Notes: generated by a model not told the origin, from the sequence alone. Positions 24,085 through 32,763 are shown, counted from the first letter of the stretch. The stretch: DNA of 64,000 bases from an uncultured Clostridia bacterium (GCA_934271235.1 CAKQQT010000019.1:1-64000), one strand, 5' to 3'. Numbers and translations are program-made.

Positions 24085-25254
24085 CTATTCCTTCAAAAAT
24101 GTGTTTAAACTTCCAAGTAACGTTGCCAGTAATTCCGTTCTTTCTTCTAAACTTTTTATTATCGCGAATTCCTGTTTCGAATGGCTGTGCTCTCCGCTTA
24201 CGCCCATGGCACATACCACGGGGATTTCAGCCATCTGTATATATGCCGCATCGGAAGCTCCGCCCCGAATCAACCCGTTCGGACACCTTTGTCCACAGGC
24301 AGTCGCAGCTTTTTGTACTGCTTCAAAAAGAGCTTGTACGTTTTGTGTGTATACGAACGGCATAATTGCTTCGGCGAATTCAACCTTTGCATATGTACCG
24401 AGTACTTTTTTTTCTTGGCAGATTGATCGAATTCTCTCTTGCAGCATTTCGAATTGTTCCACAGTCGAAAACCTAAGATCAACTTGTATCCGACAAGTAT
24501 CAGGAATCACGTTACTGGCAGTTCCGCCATTTATGGTATCTACGCTTGCTGACATTCCCTCGGAAAGATTCGTAAGTTTTTGGATTTCTATTATTTTTTT
24601 GCTGCCTTCTTCAATCGCATTGATGCCGTCTTCAAAGGCATTCCCCGGATGACTGCTTTTCCCTCTGATTTCAATATTTGCAATTGCGGTGCCTTTGCGT
24701 CCGATACAGACATCATTGTTTCGGAAACCGGTTTCCATATTGAATGCGCACCGAGCTCCCTTTGCTTCTTCTTTGAGCAGCTGCGCAGCAATGCTTCCCG
24801 CATGACCGATTTCTTCATCACCGACAAAAACCACCTTAATCGGAATCTGACACTTCATTTCTCTTAGCACTCTGGATGTAAATAACGCCACTATGATTCC
24901 ACCCTTCATGTCAAGCGCTCCCGGCCCATGAAGCTTGTTTTGCTCTATGATCTCTGCTGTATTCCACTCTGTCGAATGAAAAACGGTGTCATAATGCCCT
25001 GAAAAAATAACAGGAGGATTCTCTTCATTGTAATTTCTAGTCCCGATTACTGCCTTCGGGCAATTCTTCCCGGTTTCTTTTAGAATACAGGTGAAGCCCT
25101 CTTCTTCAAAGAGTCTCTTTATATATCCCGCTGTATCATCCATTCTTGCGAGTTCTTCTGCAGCGCCGCACTTCTCGATCAGCGCTATCCATTTTTCTAA
25201 CATTTCTTCTCTATTTTTTTCAATCGCTGCTCTGACCTGATCGATTTTAAACAT
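24085..25254 (-). CDS. M20 family metallo-peptidase/amidase
   Basis: 389 residues. Two-zinc motifs are present: FSGHYDTVFHS (His and the following Asp), GALDMKGGI (bridging Asp), VGDEEIGHAGS (general base Glu) and FNMETGF. A dimerisation domain (about 180-290) follows the usual order. Members remove acyl or amino-acid groups from amides (ArgE, DapE, carboxypeptidase G2). The gene heads the madLM operon, divergent from a LysR regulator. In this setting it could release malonate or another short acid from an N-acyl compound; that is a hypothesis. Confidence 0.9.
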   Translation of the reverse strand: MFKIDQVRAAIEKNREEMLEKWIALIEKCGAAEELARMDDTAGYIKRLFEEEGFTCILKETGKNCPKAVIGTRNYNEENPPVIFSGHYDTVFHSTEWNTAEIIEQNKLHGPGALDMKGGIIVALFTSRVLREMKCQIPIKVVFVGDEEIGHAGSIAAQLLKEEAKGARCAFNMETGFRNNDVCIGRKGTAIANIEIRGKSSHPGNAFEDGINAIEEGSKKIIEIQKLTNLSEGMSASVDTINGGTASNVIPDTCRIQVDLRFSTVEQFEMLQERIRSICQEKKVLGTYAKVEFAEAIMPFVYTQNVQALFEAVQKAATACGQRCPNGLIRGGASDAAYIQMAEIPVVCAMGVSGEHSHSKQEFAIIKSLEERTELLATLLGSLNTFLKE

Positions 25255-25320
25255 CCTCTTCTCCCCAAACTTTACTGTGTTTTTATCTTTATTTCTTGTT
25301 TAGTTTCCTATATTCTAGCA

Positions 25321-25350
25321 TTGACATTGTTAAACAATCTACTATATAAT
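25321..25350 (+). promoter_or_regulatory. LysR gene promoter with embedded palindrome
   Basis: TTGACA (25321-25326), 18 bp, TATAAT (25345-25350). The spacer holds the perfect palindrome ATTGTTAAACAAT (25326-25338), a LysR-type core, also about 72 bp upstream of the divergent M20 gene. Confidence 0.72.
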
Positions 25351-25402
25351 AAGTAATAAACCTATAGCATATTTGTTATCTATTAAACAAGGAGATCCAG
25401 CT

Positions 25403-26323
25403 ATGAACCTTTCGCAGCTCAGAATTTTTAAGGTTGTTGCTGAAATGCAAAATATATCTCGTGCAGCAGAAACCCTTTTTATCGCTCAGCCATCCGTAAG
25501 CAGAACCATTCATTCACTTGAGACCGAACTCAATGTCAGGCTATTTGAGCGGAAAGGACGTAATATTCTTTTAAACAACAACGGCGCTATTCTTCTAAGA
25601 TATACAAACGAAATCCTCAGTTCTATTGACAGGCTCAAATTTGATCTGGCAGAAGCAACGTTTGATTCTTTTTCTGAAATGCCAATAAATTTCTATGCGG
25701 CCTCAATGGCAATTCCTCATCTTGCGAAGGAATTTCATAGAAGATATCCTAACATAAAGCTGCAACTTTACCATCATCCTGCAAATCAATTTGAAAACGG
25801 TAACCGAGGACGTCTTGCTATTTATGCCGACACCCAAATCAATCACGCCGAAAACACAACTTGTCTGCTTAAAGAACAAATTTTTGCAGTTATTCCCACC
25901 TCCAATCCATTGTCTAAGCAGACACATATATACCTTGCCAATCTAAATGGAGAAAAACTGATTTGCTGCACAAAAGAAGTAAGTATAAGGATGAATATGG
26001 ATTATTACTTCAAGGCAGCAAATTTAAAACCCAATATCACAATAGAATGCGCGGATCCTTCTGCTGTTCTTGACTTGATGAGCTCAGGACTCGGAATTAC
26101 CTTTATTCCACAATACTCTTGGGGTAATGTTCCAATTCCTGACAGTATGGTTGTCCGACCAATTGTTGATCCTCTTTGTGTTCGCTATCTTTATTTAACG
26201 TGGGGACATGGAAAAAGAGAAAAGCCAATGAATGTTGTACTCTTGGAATCAATATTATTAGATTATTATAACGATGTGAAAAACACCTCTTGCTATCCGC
26301 CTTTGTTGGATAGTGTCGAATAA
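25403..26323 (+). CDS. LysR family transcriptional regulator
   Basis: 306 residues. The winged helix MNLSQLRIFKVVAEMQN, then ISRAAETLFIAQPSVSRTIH and LETELNVRLFERKGR, precedes a two-lobed effector-binding domain. The ATG at 25403 follows AAGGAGATC. It is divergent from the M20-madLM operon and is the natural controller of that operon and perhaps of the AtoE unit. The effector is probably the imported acid or a product of it. Confidence 0.93.
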   Translation: MNLSQLRIFKVVAEMQNISRAAETLFIAQPSVSRTIHSLETELNVRLFERKGRNILLNNNGAILLRYTNEILSSIDRLKFDLAEATFDSFSEMPINFYAASMAIPHLAKEFHRRYPNIKLQLYHHPANQFENGNRGRLAIYADTQINHAENTTCLLKEQIFAVIPTSNPLSKQTHIYLANLNGEKLICCTKEVSIRMNMDYYFKAANLKPNITIECADPSAVLDLMSSGLGITFIPQYSWGNVPIPDSMVVRPIVDPLCVRYLYLTWGHGKREKPMNVVLLESILLDYYNDVKNTSCYPPLLDSVE

Positions 26324-26391
26324 ATTCCTTTGACTTTAAGAACAAAAGTGCGAAGAATCCATTGATTTTGTAGAAAAAGGTGTACAGGAAA

Positions 26392-26452
26392 GCGGCGAAG
26401 CCCCTGCAATAATCTGCAAAGGCTCCGCCGCTTTCAATTCCACTATTTTTTC
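26392..26452. repeat. 61-bp direct repeat, copy B
   Basis: Partner of 19937-19997 (59 of 61 identical). It contains the hairpin with arms GCGGCGAAGCC / GGCTCCGCCGC and covers the last codons and stop of the Fic gene. The LysR-M20-mad-AtoE block lies exactly between the two copies. Confidence 0.9.
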
Positions 26453-26472
26453 ACTATTCTTTCACTATTTTC
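26437..26472 (-). repeat. AATAGTGAA array overlapping the 3' end of the Fic gene
   Basis: A 36-bp unit with three direct AATAGTG motifs, differing at one base from 27634-27669 upstream of the same gene. Here the motifs encode the Fic C-terminal residues (NSERIVKK) and stop. Confidence 0.88.
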
Positions 26473-27576
26473 GTTTTCTTTACATATCTCCAAGGTACGT
26501 TCTCGGTTCGCGATTGCATAGGGACTAAGCTTATAAGAACGAATCCGTTCTTTGACAATGACCGGAATAACGAAGCCGTTCGCCGCCAGTCTGACACAGC
26601 GATTAATAATCGTTTTATTGCTGACCGCGACTGCTTTGCTGACTTCCACCGGCGTAAATTCATAGCAGCGATGTTCAAGTAGATGCTGCAGCAACGCTGT
26701 TTCCTTTGGTTTCAAATGAGAAAGGCTTTCGTACAGTCCTTCTTCCTGCGAGTTTTGAGAAAGCGCACAAACTTTACTCGAATACAATTCCACCATCCGT
26801 AAAAAATAATGAATCCAAATCTCCGGATGCAGCGGATTTTCACGGCCATCATAGTAAAGGGGCGGCAATCCCATTTGCAGTGAACGGTAGTATTCTTCCG
26901 GGTCATAGGCAAAATACTCCTCCAAGGAACCAATCCCCTGAAACCCGTATCCATTTAGATCCAGCAGATATCCCGACAGAAGTCTTGCCGTTCTGCCGTT
27001 CCCATCCTCGAACGGGTGGATCGTGACCAACTGATAGTGTACCACCGCCGCGACAAGCAGCGGATGGTCATCGGTCGTGTTGACGTAGCGTACCAATTCT
27101 TCCAGCAGCGTCGGAACTTCCTGATAGTCCGGCGGAATGTATTCGGCTGCGCCGCTTTTCGTGTCATAGACCGCAAACAGCACACCCGGCGGCATCGCGC
27201 CCCGCAGCCCGATCTTTTCCTTAGAAGCTCCTTTTTCCACCAACGCTTGTATCTGCAGGATCAAATCCATCGATAGAGGCTCCCGCCGTTTGCATTTTTG
27301 TTCCAGCACTTCCAGCGCCATGAAGTAGTTGCGAATCTCCTGTTCCGGTTTCAAAAAATGTTTATGCTCGTCCTTTTCGATCGCAGTGTCCGCCTGGCTT
27401 TCCGTCAGTGGGTTTCCTTCGATCCGGTTGGAAGCATAGGCGCTTTTCTTTTTGGAATTTTTTCGCAGCCTATTCGCTGTTATCGTTGGCAGCTTGGCGG
27501 CATTCATAGAGAAACGGTTTTCATCGATCGCGGAAATCCGCCGCAAAATCTCATTGGAAAGAGTTACTTGAATCAT
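26443..27576 (-). CDS. Fic family protein with winged-helix C-terminus
   Basis: 377 residues. The adenylyltransferase loop HPFEDGNGRTAR is complete (near residue 190), and an N-terminal inhibitory motif SNRIEGN (S-x-x-x-E-G-N, near residue 50) is present, so the enzyme is probably auto-inhibited until triggered. The last 80 residues form a winged helix (VEVSKAVAVSNKTIINRCVRL). Members of this type transfer AMP from ATP to a protein target. AAAGGAG precedes the ATG. Its upstream iterated array suggests autoregulation by the winged helix. It is different in sequence from the Fic fragment at 1-125. Confidence 0.92.
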   Translation of the reverse strand: MIQVTLSNEILRRISAIDENRFSMNAAKLPTITANRLRKNSKKKSAYASNRIEGNPLTESQADTAIEKDEHKHFLKPEQEIRNYFMALEVLEQKCKRREPLSMDLILQIQALVEKGASKEKIGLRGAMPPGVLFAVYDTKSGAAEYIPPDYQEVPTLLEELVRYVNTTDDHPLLVAAVVHYQLVTIHPFEDGNGRTARLLSGYLLDLNGYGFQGIGSLEEYFAYDPEEYYRSLQMGLPPLYYDGRENPLHPEIWIHYFLRMVELYSSKVCALSQNSQEEGLYESLSHLKPKETALLQHLLEHRCYEFTPVEVSKAVAVSNKTIINRCVRLAANGFVIPVIVKERIRSYKLSPYAIANRERTLEICKENENSERIVKK

Positions 27577-27633
27577 TCGCCGTCTCCTTTCATCGTATCT
27601 TCTTGCTTATATTTTACAGAAGAGTCTCGAAAA

Positions 27634-27669
27634 ATTCCACTATTTTTTCACTATTATTTCACTATTTTC
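27634..27669 (-). promoter_or_regulatory. Iterated operator-like array upstream of the Fic gene
   Basis: On the minus strand three direct copies of AATAGTGAA-type motif at about 11-bp spacing, one per helical turn, 60-95 bp before the Fic ATG. The same array recurs at the gene's 3' end. Confidence 0.62.
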
Positions 27670-28627
27670 TCATGGGTGGTCCTGTTTTACTGCCCGCTGC
27701 GGCAGCCGTCTGTGTTTCTGACCGCTTTTCCTGCCGCTCCCGATACATGGTGACTGCTGTAAACAAGATCAGCGCCGCCCAGATGAAGCAGAAGGTAACA
27801 AGCTGCCCCCATCCCATTTTTTCGTGCAGCAGGATACTGCAGACTACGCCGAAGGTCGGTGAGATATACTGCAAAATGCCCATCGCCACCATCGGTATCC
27901 GCTTCACGCAGCTTGCGTAGAGTACGATCGGCAGGGACATGACCGCCCCCGCACCCATGAGGAAGATCTGCGTGCTGAAATCTGCCGATGCGAGACCGTT
28001 CTGTCCGGTACGGAACAGTAGGATCGTCAGCAAGGCAAACGGAGCGACTAGCATCAGATGTACGGCCGTGCAGACGACCGCATCCTTTTTGATGCCTTTC
28101 ATAAAGGCCGCGTAAATCGAAAAGCAGAACATCAAGCCGATCGAGATCAGCGGCGCGTCACCGAATCCGCTGCCCGAAAGCAGTACGCCGATCAGGATCA
28201 GCCCCGCCGCCGCGATAAACTGCCACGTCAGCTTTTCGTGAAACACGGCCACGCCGAGCGCGCAGACCACCAGCGGCGCGACATAATAACCCAAGCTGGT
28301 CGCCAGAATATGCCCGCTCGTGACCGCGAACAGATACAGCGCCAGATCAAAAAAATTAAAGAATGCCCCCGGGATCAAATGCTTCAGCATCAGTTCTTTG
28401 TCGCGAAAAGTCTCCCAAATCTCTCTGCCGCGGCCACGCAGCAACACAACCGCTGTCACCCAGATGCAGCCCCAAAGAATGCGGCTCATCAAAAGGAACA
28501 GCCCGTCGATATCTGTCTTGAGTTGAAAATACAGCGGCTGAAATCCCCAGATAAAATAACAGGTAAGCATCAAGCTATAATCTCTGCGTGCGGTTGTTTC
28601 TGTCTTCTTATCGTTCTCTGCATTCAT
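27662..28627 (-). CDS. RarD/EamA family transporter
   Basis: 321 residues with ten hydrophobic segments in two EamA repeats. The opening LTCYFIWGFQPLYFQL and the central SGHILATSLGYYVAPLV resemble RarD. Substrates of RarD are not established; members export small metabolites. It is preceded by no operon partner in the same direction within 55 bp except the nucleotidyltransferase, so it may be co-transcribed with that gene. Its stop overlaps the operator-like array upstream of the Fic gene. Confidence 0.87.
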   Translation of the reverse strand: MNAENDKKTETTARRDYSLMLTCYFIWGFQPLYFQLKTDIDGLFLLMSRILWGCIWVTAVVLLRGRGREIWETFRDKELMLKHLIPGAFFNFFDLALYLFAVTSGHILATSLGYYVAPLVVCALGVAVFHEKLTWQFIAAAGLILIGVLLSGSGFGDAPLISIGLMFCFSIYAAFMKGIKKDAVVCTAVHLMLVAPFALLTILLFRTGQNGLASADFSTQIFLMGAGAVMSLPIVLYASCVKRIPMVAMGILQYISPTFGVVCSILLHEKMGWGQLVTFCFIWAALILFTAVTMYRERQEKRSETQTAAAAGSKTGPPMRK

Positions 28628-28682
28628 GCCTAAACCATTCCTTACACTTAAACTTTTTCTCTTTTATATTTCCTGTTTCTTC

Positions 28683-29633
28683 CTACTTCCAAAGTTTATC
28701 CGGATACTCGCCCTTATCCTTCATGGACTGCAGCGCATTGACAACGCTTTCTTTGTCCTCTTTATAGGTCACACCGTACCAACGGTCGCGCGAACGCAGG
28801 ACCTTGACGTCAGCCTTGCCATCGCGGATCAGGCGGTCCACCACGCCCGGCAGGAAATATTCGCCTTTGAGCGGATTTTCCGCAAGGATCTTATCGAGCA
28901 CAGTCGGGAACCCTGCTTCCATTTCCCGCAGCATGGACTCCGTAAATCCCCAGAAGTTCATGGAGACGATCTGCCCGCGCGGGATTTCGCCGAGCACCGC
29001 GCCGTCATCGTCCGTATAGACGATCTTTTCACCCTGCCACCGGATCTTCGTCCGTTCCGTGATCGCAGTCAGCATGCCGTTTGCATCGGTCTCGCAAACG
29101 CCGCGGGAAACAAAACCGTTCTCGGTCAAGGTATTTTCAATTTCATAGCCGACCATACAGTAGTGGTACGGCTGCGGCTCGCCTTTCGTTTTTCCGGCCG
29201 CGTCTTCTTCGGCGTTTGCCAGAAATTCATAGATCGTCTGGAACGCACCCGGACCATAGTAGTCATCTGCGTTGATGACCGCGATCGGACCGTCCGCGAG
29301 CCTCCTCGCTGCCAGCACCGCATGCGCCGTTCCCCATGGCTTCGTACGGCTCTCCGGAACCGAATAACCCCGCGGCAGATCGGTCAATTCCTGATAGGCA
29401 TAAGCGACGTCGATATATTTTCCGGATTTTTCATCGATCAGCGCGCGAAAATCCGCTTCATTTTCTTTTTTGATGACAAAGATCACTTTCTGAAATCCCG
29501 CCATGACCGCGTCATAGAGCGAAAAATCCAGAAGGATCTCTCCTTTATCGCTGATCGGTTCGATCTGCTTCAGCCCGCCGAAGCGGCTGCCCATACCCGC
29601 TGCCATGATCACCAGTACCGGTTCTTTTTTCAT
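28683..29633 (-). CDS. Sugar-phosphate nucleotidyltransferase family protein
   Basis: 316 residues. The nucleotide loop LVIMAAGMGSRFGGLKQI and the metal-binding NADDYYGP (near residue 125) mark a sugar nucleotidyltransferase fold, and the C-terminal part (FLPGVVDRLIRDGK) is typical of one clostridial subgroup. Such enzymes make NDP-sugars from a sugar phosphate and NTP. No glycan cluster accompanies it. It is coupled loosely to the arginase-fold gene upstream (60 bp gap) and the RarD gene downstream. Confidence 0.88.
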   Translation of the reverse strand: MKKEPVLVIMAAGMGSRFGGLKQIEPISDKGEILLDFSLYDAVMAGFQKVIFVIKKENEADFRALIDEKSGKYIDVAYAYQELTDLPRGYSVPESRTKPWGTAHAVLAARRLADGPIAVINADDYYGPGAFQTIYEFLANAEEDAAGKTKGEPQPYHYCMVGYEIENTLTENGFVSRGVCETDANGMLTAITERTKIRWQGEKIVYTDDDGAVLGEIPRGQIVSMNFWGFTESMLREMEAGFPTVLDKILAENPLKGEYFLPGVVDRLIRDGKADVKVLRSRDRWYGVTYKEDKESVVNALQSMKDKGEYPDKLWK

Positions 29634-29693
29634 CTTTTCGGTTCTCCTTTTTCTCTCTCAAACTCAATTTTTATCTTCTTTCGTCTTTTCCCT

Positions 29694-30797
29694 TTAGATC
29701 CAAGTCATATGGTCTAGGTCGATATCCAGATTGTTCATCTTGCACAGTGTGCTGACTACCGCGAAAATAATAACTGCGCCCAGATTGGCCGTCGTATTGT
29801 CCTGATCGAACCGCGGGGATATCTCACAGATATCGAAACCTTTCACCTTGCGTGTCCGAATGATATGTTTGATGATCGGCAGCACGTCCTCCGGATCCAG
29901 TCCCAGAGACTGAGTTGCGCTGACGCCCGGTGCAAAGGCCGAGGAAAACACGTCGGTGCAGACAGTGACATAGGCGTTGCTGCATCCGGCCATAAAAAGA
30001 TCCACTTTTTCCAAGATGCTCGCGTAGCCGGAAGTCTGCACTTCCTTTGCTAAAATATATTCCACGCCGAGCGCTTTTGCCACTTTAAAGAGCTGCACGG
30101 TGTTGCTGTGCTGCTGGATGCCGAGCGGCAGGTAATGATACGGCTCTCCGTCCTCCCGGCAGATGTCTGCCATCTGTCGGAACATGGATCCCGAAGAGCT
30201 GCCGTTTTCATATGGTCTGAGGTCAAAATGCGCATCGAAATTCACAATGCCCAAATGCGCTTTGTCCGGTACAACGCCGTCCTGCGGTGCGGCGTCGATC
30301 TTGCCGCGCCTTGCTTTTTCCACTTCCTCGCCGCCGCGCAGGCTGTGATATTGTCCCAAAAAATGTCCGAAAGTTGTCTCATGACCGCCGCCTAATACGA
30401 TCGGGAAAAGGTTGAGACTGAGGAGCTTTTCGACTGCCTTGCCGAGCTGTTTCTGTCCTTCTTCCATCGTGATCTTGTCACACAGGATATCCCCCGCGTC
30501 AAAGAGCGCCACCTCCGGCAGGAACGCACATGGCAGGTTGGACATCTGTCCGCGGATAAAATCCGGCGCCAGCGCGGTGCCGACCCTGCCTTTATTCCGC
30601 TTCACGCCCTGCTCGCTGCAAAAACCGATGAAAGCGATCCCCAGCTTTCCCTCAAACGGCTTTAATTCGTCATCTCCCGCAGCCAGATCCAACGGTTTCA
30701 CCCATTGATGCCAACGAAAAGCATCATAGTCTGTCTCACTGTCCACTCTGCCTTTCCAACATTCCATCGCGCTTACATAATTATTTCTGAATCTCAT
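29694..30797 (-). CDS. Arginase-fold hydrolase, formimidoylglutamase-like
   Basis: 367 residues of the ureohydrolase fold: GGGHETTFGH, NFDAHFDLRPY and the C-terminal metal site CTDVFSSAFAPGVSA. The Mn-binding pair usually reads DxD; here the first Asp is replaced by Cys, a variant that I believe is known from some HutG-like proteins. This type hydrolyses formiminoglutamate to glutamate and formamide in histidine breakdown. No other hut gene is near. The substrate is therefore uncertain. Confidence 0.85.
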   Translation of the reverse strand: MRFRNNYVSAMECWKGRVDSETDYDAFRWHQWVKPLDLAAGDDELKPFEGKLGIAFIGFCSEQGVKRNKGRVGTALAPDFIRGQMSNLPCAFLPEVALFDAGDILCDKITMEEGQKQLGKAVEKLLSLNLFPIVLGGGHETTFGHFLGQYHSLRGGEEVEKARRGKIDAAPQDGVVPDKAHLGIVNFDAHFDLRPYENGSSSGSMFRQMADICREDGEPYHYLPLGIQQHSNTVQLFKVAKALGVEYILAKEVQTSGYASILEKVDLFMAGCSNAYVTVCTDVFSSAFAPGVSATQSLGLDPEDVLPIIKHIIRTRKVKGFDICEISPRFDQDNTTANLGAVIIFAVVSTLCKMNNLDIDLDHMTWI

Positions 30798-30977
30798 ATC
30801 GTTTACTTCCTTTCATCTTTCCTATCATACAACAATTTTTAGGCAGGCTCAAGCCGAGGAAGCAAAAAAGACCGCAAAATGCCCGCAAAAATGCCGGTCT
30901 TGTTCCTTGTTTCCTTGTACATTTTGCGTTATAATAATAGTCTCGGTAGACGACTCAAGAAAGGATATCAGAAAATT

Positions 30978-31526
30978 ATGTTAAAAACCATGCATGACGC
31001 AGAACGCGACGCAATCTTTGCGGTTGCCGATCTGATGGCTGCCGCTGCAAAAACGGCTCCCAAAGGGAGCGGAAAGGATACGATCATCACGGCGATTGTC
31101 TCCGGTGAAGACAAGGACCGGCTCAGAGACAAACTCGCGGAACTCGGCGCAGAGTATGATGAGGCTTTCATGGTGCGCGACGCCGGCAATGTGGACAGCA
31201 GCACCTGTGTGGTCCTGATCGGCTGCTACAATACCTACTTCGGTCTCACCAACTGCAGCATGTGCGGATTTCCAAACTGCGGGCAGACAAAGAAAAACGG
31301 AAGTCCATGTATTTTCAATGTGACCGACCTCGGTATCGCAGTCGGCTCAGCTGTTTCCGTGGCCGCCGATCACCGCATCGACAACCGCGTGATGTACTCT
31401 GCAGGCAGAGCCGCGGTAAAGCTCGGACTCCTCGGTGACAACGTGAAGCTGTGTTACGCGATCCCTCTCAGTACGACCAACAAGAGCATCTATTTCGATC
31501 GCGGACCGGGTGCTGTACTGCGTTAG
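30978..31526 (+). CDS. DUF2148 (ferredoxin-like, Cys-rich) protein
   Basis: 182 residues. A helical N-terminal part (DAERDAIFAVADLMAAAAKT) leads to a Cys cluster, CVVLIGCYNTYFGLTNCSMC and NCGQTKKNGSPC, likely ligating an iron-sulfur cluster, then SYNTHETIC-looking helices ending IYFDRGPGAVL. DUF2148 is found in anaerobes and is uncharacterised. The ATG at 30978 is chosen over earlier in-frame ATGs that lack a ribosome-binding site; AAAGGAT lies upstream. It is followed by a strong terminator. Confidence 0.85.
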   Translation: MLKTMHDAERDAIFAVADLMAAAAKTAPKGSGKDTIITAIVSGEDKDRLRDKLAELGAEYDEAFMVRDAGNVDSSTCVVLIGCYNTYFGLTNCSMCGFPNCGQTKKNGSPCIFNVTDLGIAVGSAVSVAADHRIDNRVMYSAGRAAVKLGLLGDNVKLCYAIPLSTTNKSIYFDRGPGAVLR

Positions 31527-31541
31527 ACAAGACAATTGTAT

Positions 31542-31592
31542 AAATGCCGCCTGTTGACCTTCGATCCGGTCCGCAGGCGGCATTTGTTTTTA
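31542..31592 (+). terminator. Rho-independent terminator of the DUF2148 gene
   Basis: 12-bp stem AAATGCCGCCTG / CAGGCGGCATTT, 20-nt loop, then G and four T, ATTATG. It abuts the 86-bp interspersed repeat. Confidence 0.85.
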
Positions 31593-31676
31593 TTATGTAG
31601 GAAATATCGTTTCGATATTTCCGGAATAACAAGAAAGTCTACCGCTAAAAATCTGATCGGCGAAGCCGACTTTCTT
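31591..31676. repeat. 86-bp interspersed repeat, copy 1
   Basis: Matches 37507-37592 in inverted orientation at 83 of 86 positions. It contains two inner dyads, GGAAATATCG...CGATATTTCC and AAGAAAGTC...GACTTTCTT, and begins at the stop codon of the Rpn-type nuclease gene. In both copies the element directly follows a stop codon. Confidence 0.92.
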
Positions 31677-32646
31677 AAAGTTCCTCGATTACTTTTGGTG
31701 ACAGGTTCGTGTTTTTCGCAATCACATCAGCTGAAATCCCGTATTCTTTTAGTTTTTTTGCAATTTCCAGCCTTTCTTTTGCTGCTCCGGATTCTTCTCC
31801 TTTGGCAAAGCCGGATTCTTCTCCTTTGGCAAAGCCAGACTCTTCTCCTTTGGCAAAGCCAGACTCTTCTCCTTTGGCAAAGCCGGATTCTTCTCCTTTG
31901 GCAAAGCCAGACTCCATACCTTTGACAAAGCCCAATTCTTCACCTTTTTTCATTGCTCTGTCCCATCTGATTCTCATTTCTTCATCCAATGTCATAATTC
32001 GGTCAATCTCCTCGTCCTCATTGGCTTCCGCAACACGCTTGCCAAGGTATTGCACAAATTCATCTCTTTCGTCCACTTTTCCTGTGTTTACAAAGTCGTA
32101 GAAAGCCTCAAATTTCTCCGGTGTTTTCCCCGGTGAACATCTTGTATTCAAGATAATTGTACTCGACCCATCGCCTAATTGCAACTGCAAATTCTTATCA
32201 AACATCTCAAATTTATAAATCGGTTCGCCCCTTTTAAACGGGTCAAAACAGCATACAAATATGACATATCCGGTTTTGAGCTTATCATAGGATTCGCCTT
32301 TTTTCAATGAATTTCTTGCAATGGCCATATGATAATAACGACTGCGCTTCGGGATTTCTTCTTCCTCTTCCATCTGCATCTCAATATCATAGACGGTTTG
32401 ATCTCCTTCAAAAAGCACATCCAGCCGTACGGATTTTGAATCAATTCCGGTTATGATCGTTTTTTCAACCTCAACAGCGATTTCTTTTATCGTCGCGGTA
32501 TACTCATCGCTTCCTGCTTTCTCTGGAAAAGTCAGTTTTTTTACTTTCCGCTCAGGAAAAATCATTTCAATGAATTTTTTACAAGCTACGGGATCGCGCA
32601 TGATGATCGCAAACATGAGCTTGTTCGCAAATATGTATTTACCCAT
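31675..32646 (-). CDS. Rpn/PD-(D/E)XK nuclease family protein
   Basis: About 323 residues. The N-terminal nuclease-like domain opens GKYIFANKLMFAIIMRDP and includes the motif RLDVLFEGDQTVYDIEMQ, with the E-x-Q/D-x core of the PD-(D/E)XK fold. A tandem octapeptide FAKGEESG, five perfect copies plus variants, joins it to a helical C-terminus. Rpn proteins were named for promoting recombination; many are former transposase-associated nucleases. The ATG at 32646 follows AGGAGG. The 24-bp DNA repeat may expand or contract. Confidence 0.88.
   Translation of the reverse strand: MGKYIFANKLMFAIIMRDPVACKKFIEMIFPERKVKKLTFPEKAGSDEYTATIKEIAVEVEKTIITGIDSKSVRLDVLFEGDQTVYDIEMQMEEEEEIPKRSRYYHMAIARNSLKKGESYDKLKTGYVIFVCCFDPFKRGEPIYKFEMFDKNLQLQLGDGSSTIILNTRCSPGKTPEKFEAFYDFVNTGKVDERDEFVQYLGKRVAEANEDEEIDRIMTLDEEMRIRWDRAMKKGEELGFVKGMESGFAKGEESGFAKGEESGFAKGEESGFAKGEESGFAKGEESGAAKERLEIAKKLKEYGISADVIAKNTNLSPKVIEEL
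31788..31931 (-). repeat. 24-bp tandem repeat inside the Rpn-type gene
   Basis: Five near-perfect units and one degenerate unit encode FAKGEESG. Units differ only at third positions (CCGGATTC or CCAGACTC versions), a sign of recent slippage or recombination. Confidence 0.95.
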
Positions 32647-32763
32647 TTGAAATCCTCCTAAAACTAAATAGGAGAACAGTACCATTCTCTGGTATTATTT
32701 TACATCCACTTTTCTGTCAAGTCAATACATATTTTTACATTTTAAGAAATTGCTTGCTTTTCC

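Noticed and set aside
31788..31931. Short array of repeats that could look like CRISPR
   Set aside because: The 24-bp units follow one another without spacers and encode FAKGEESG in frame within the Rpn-type gene.
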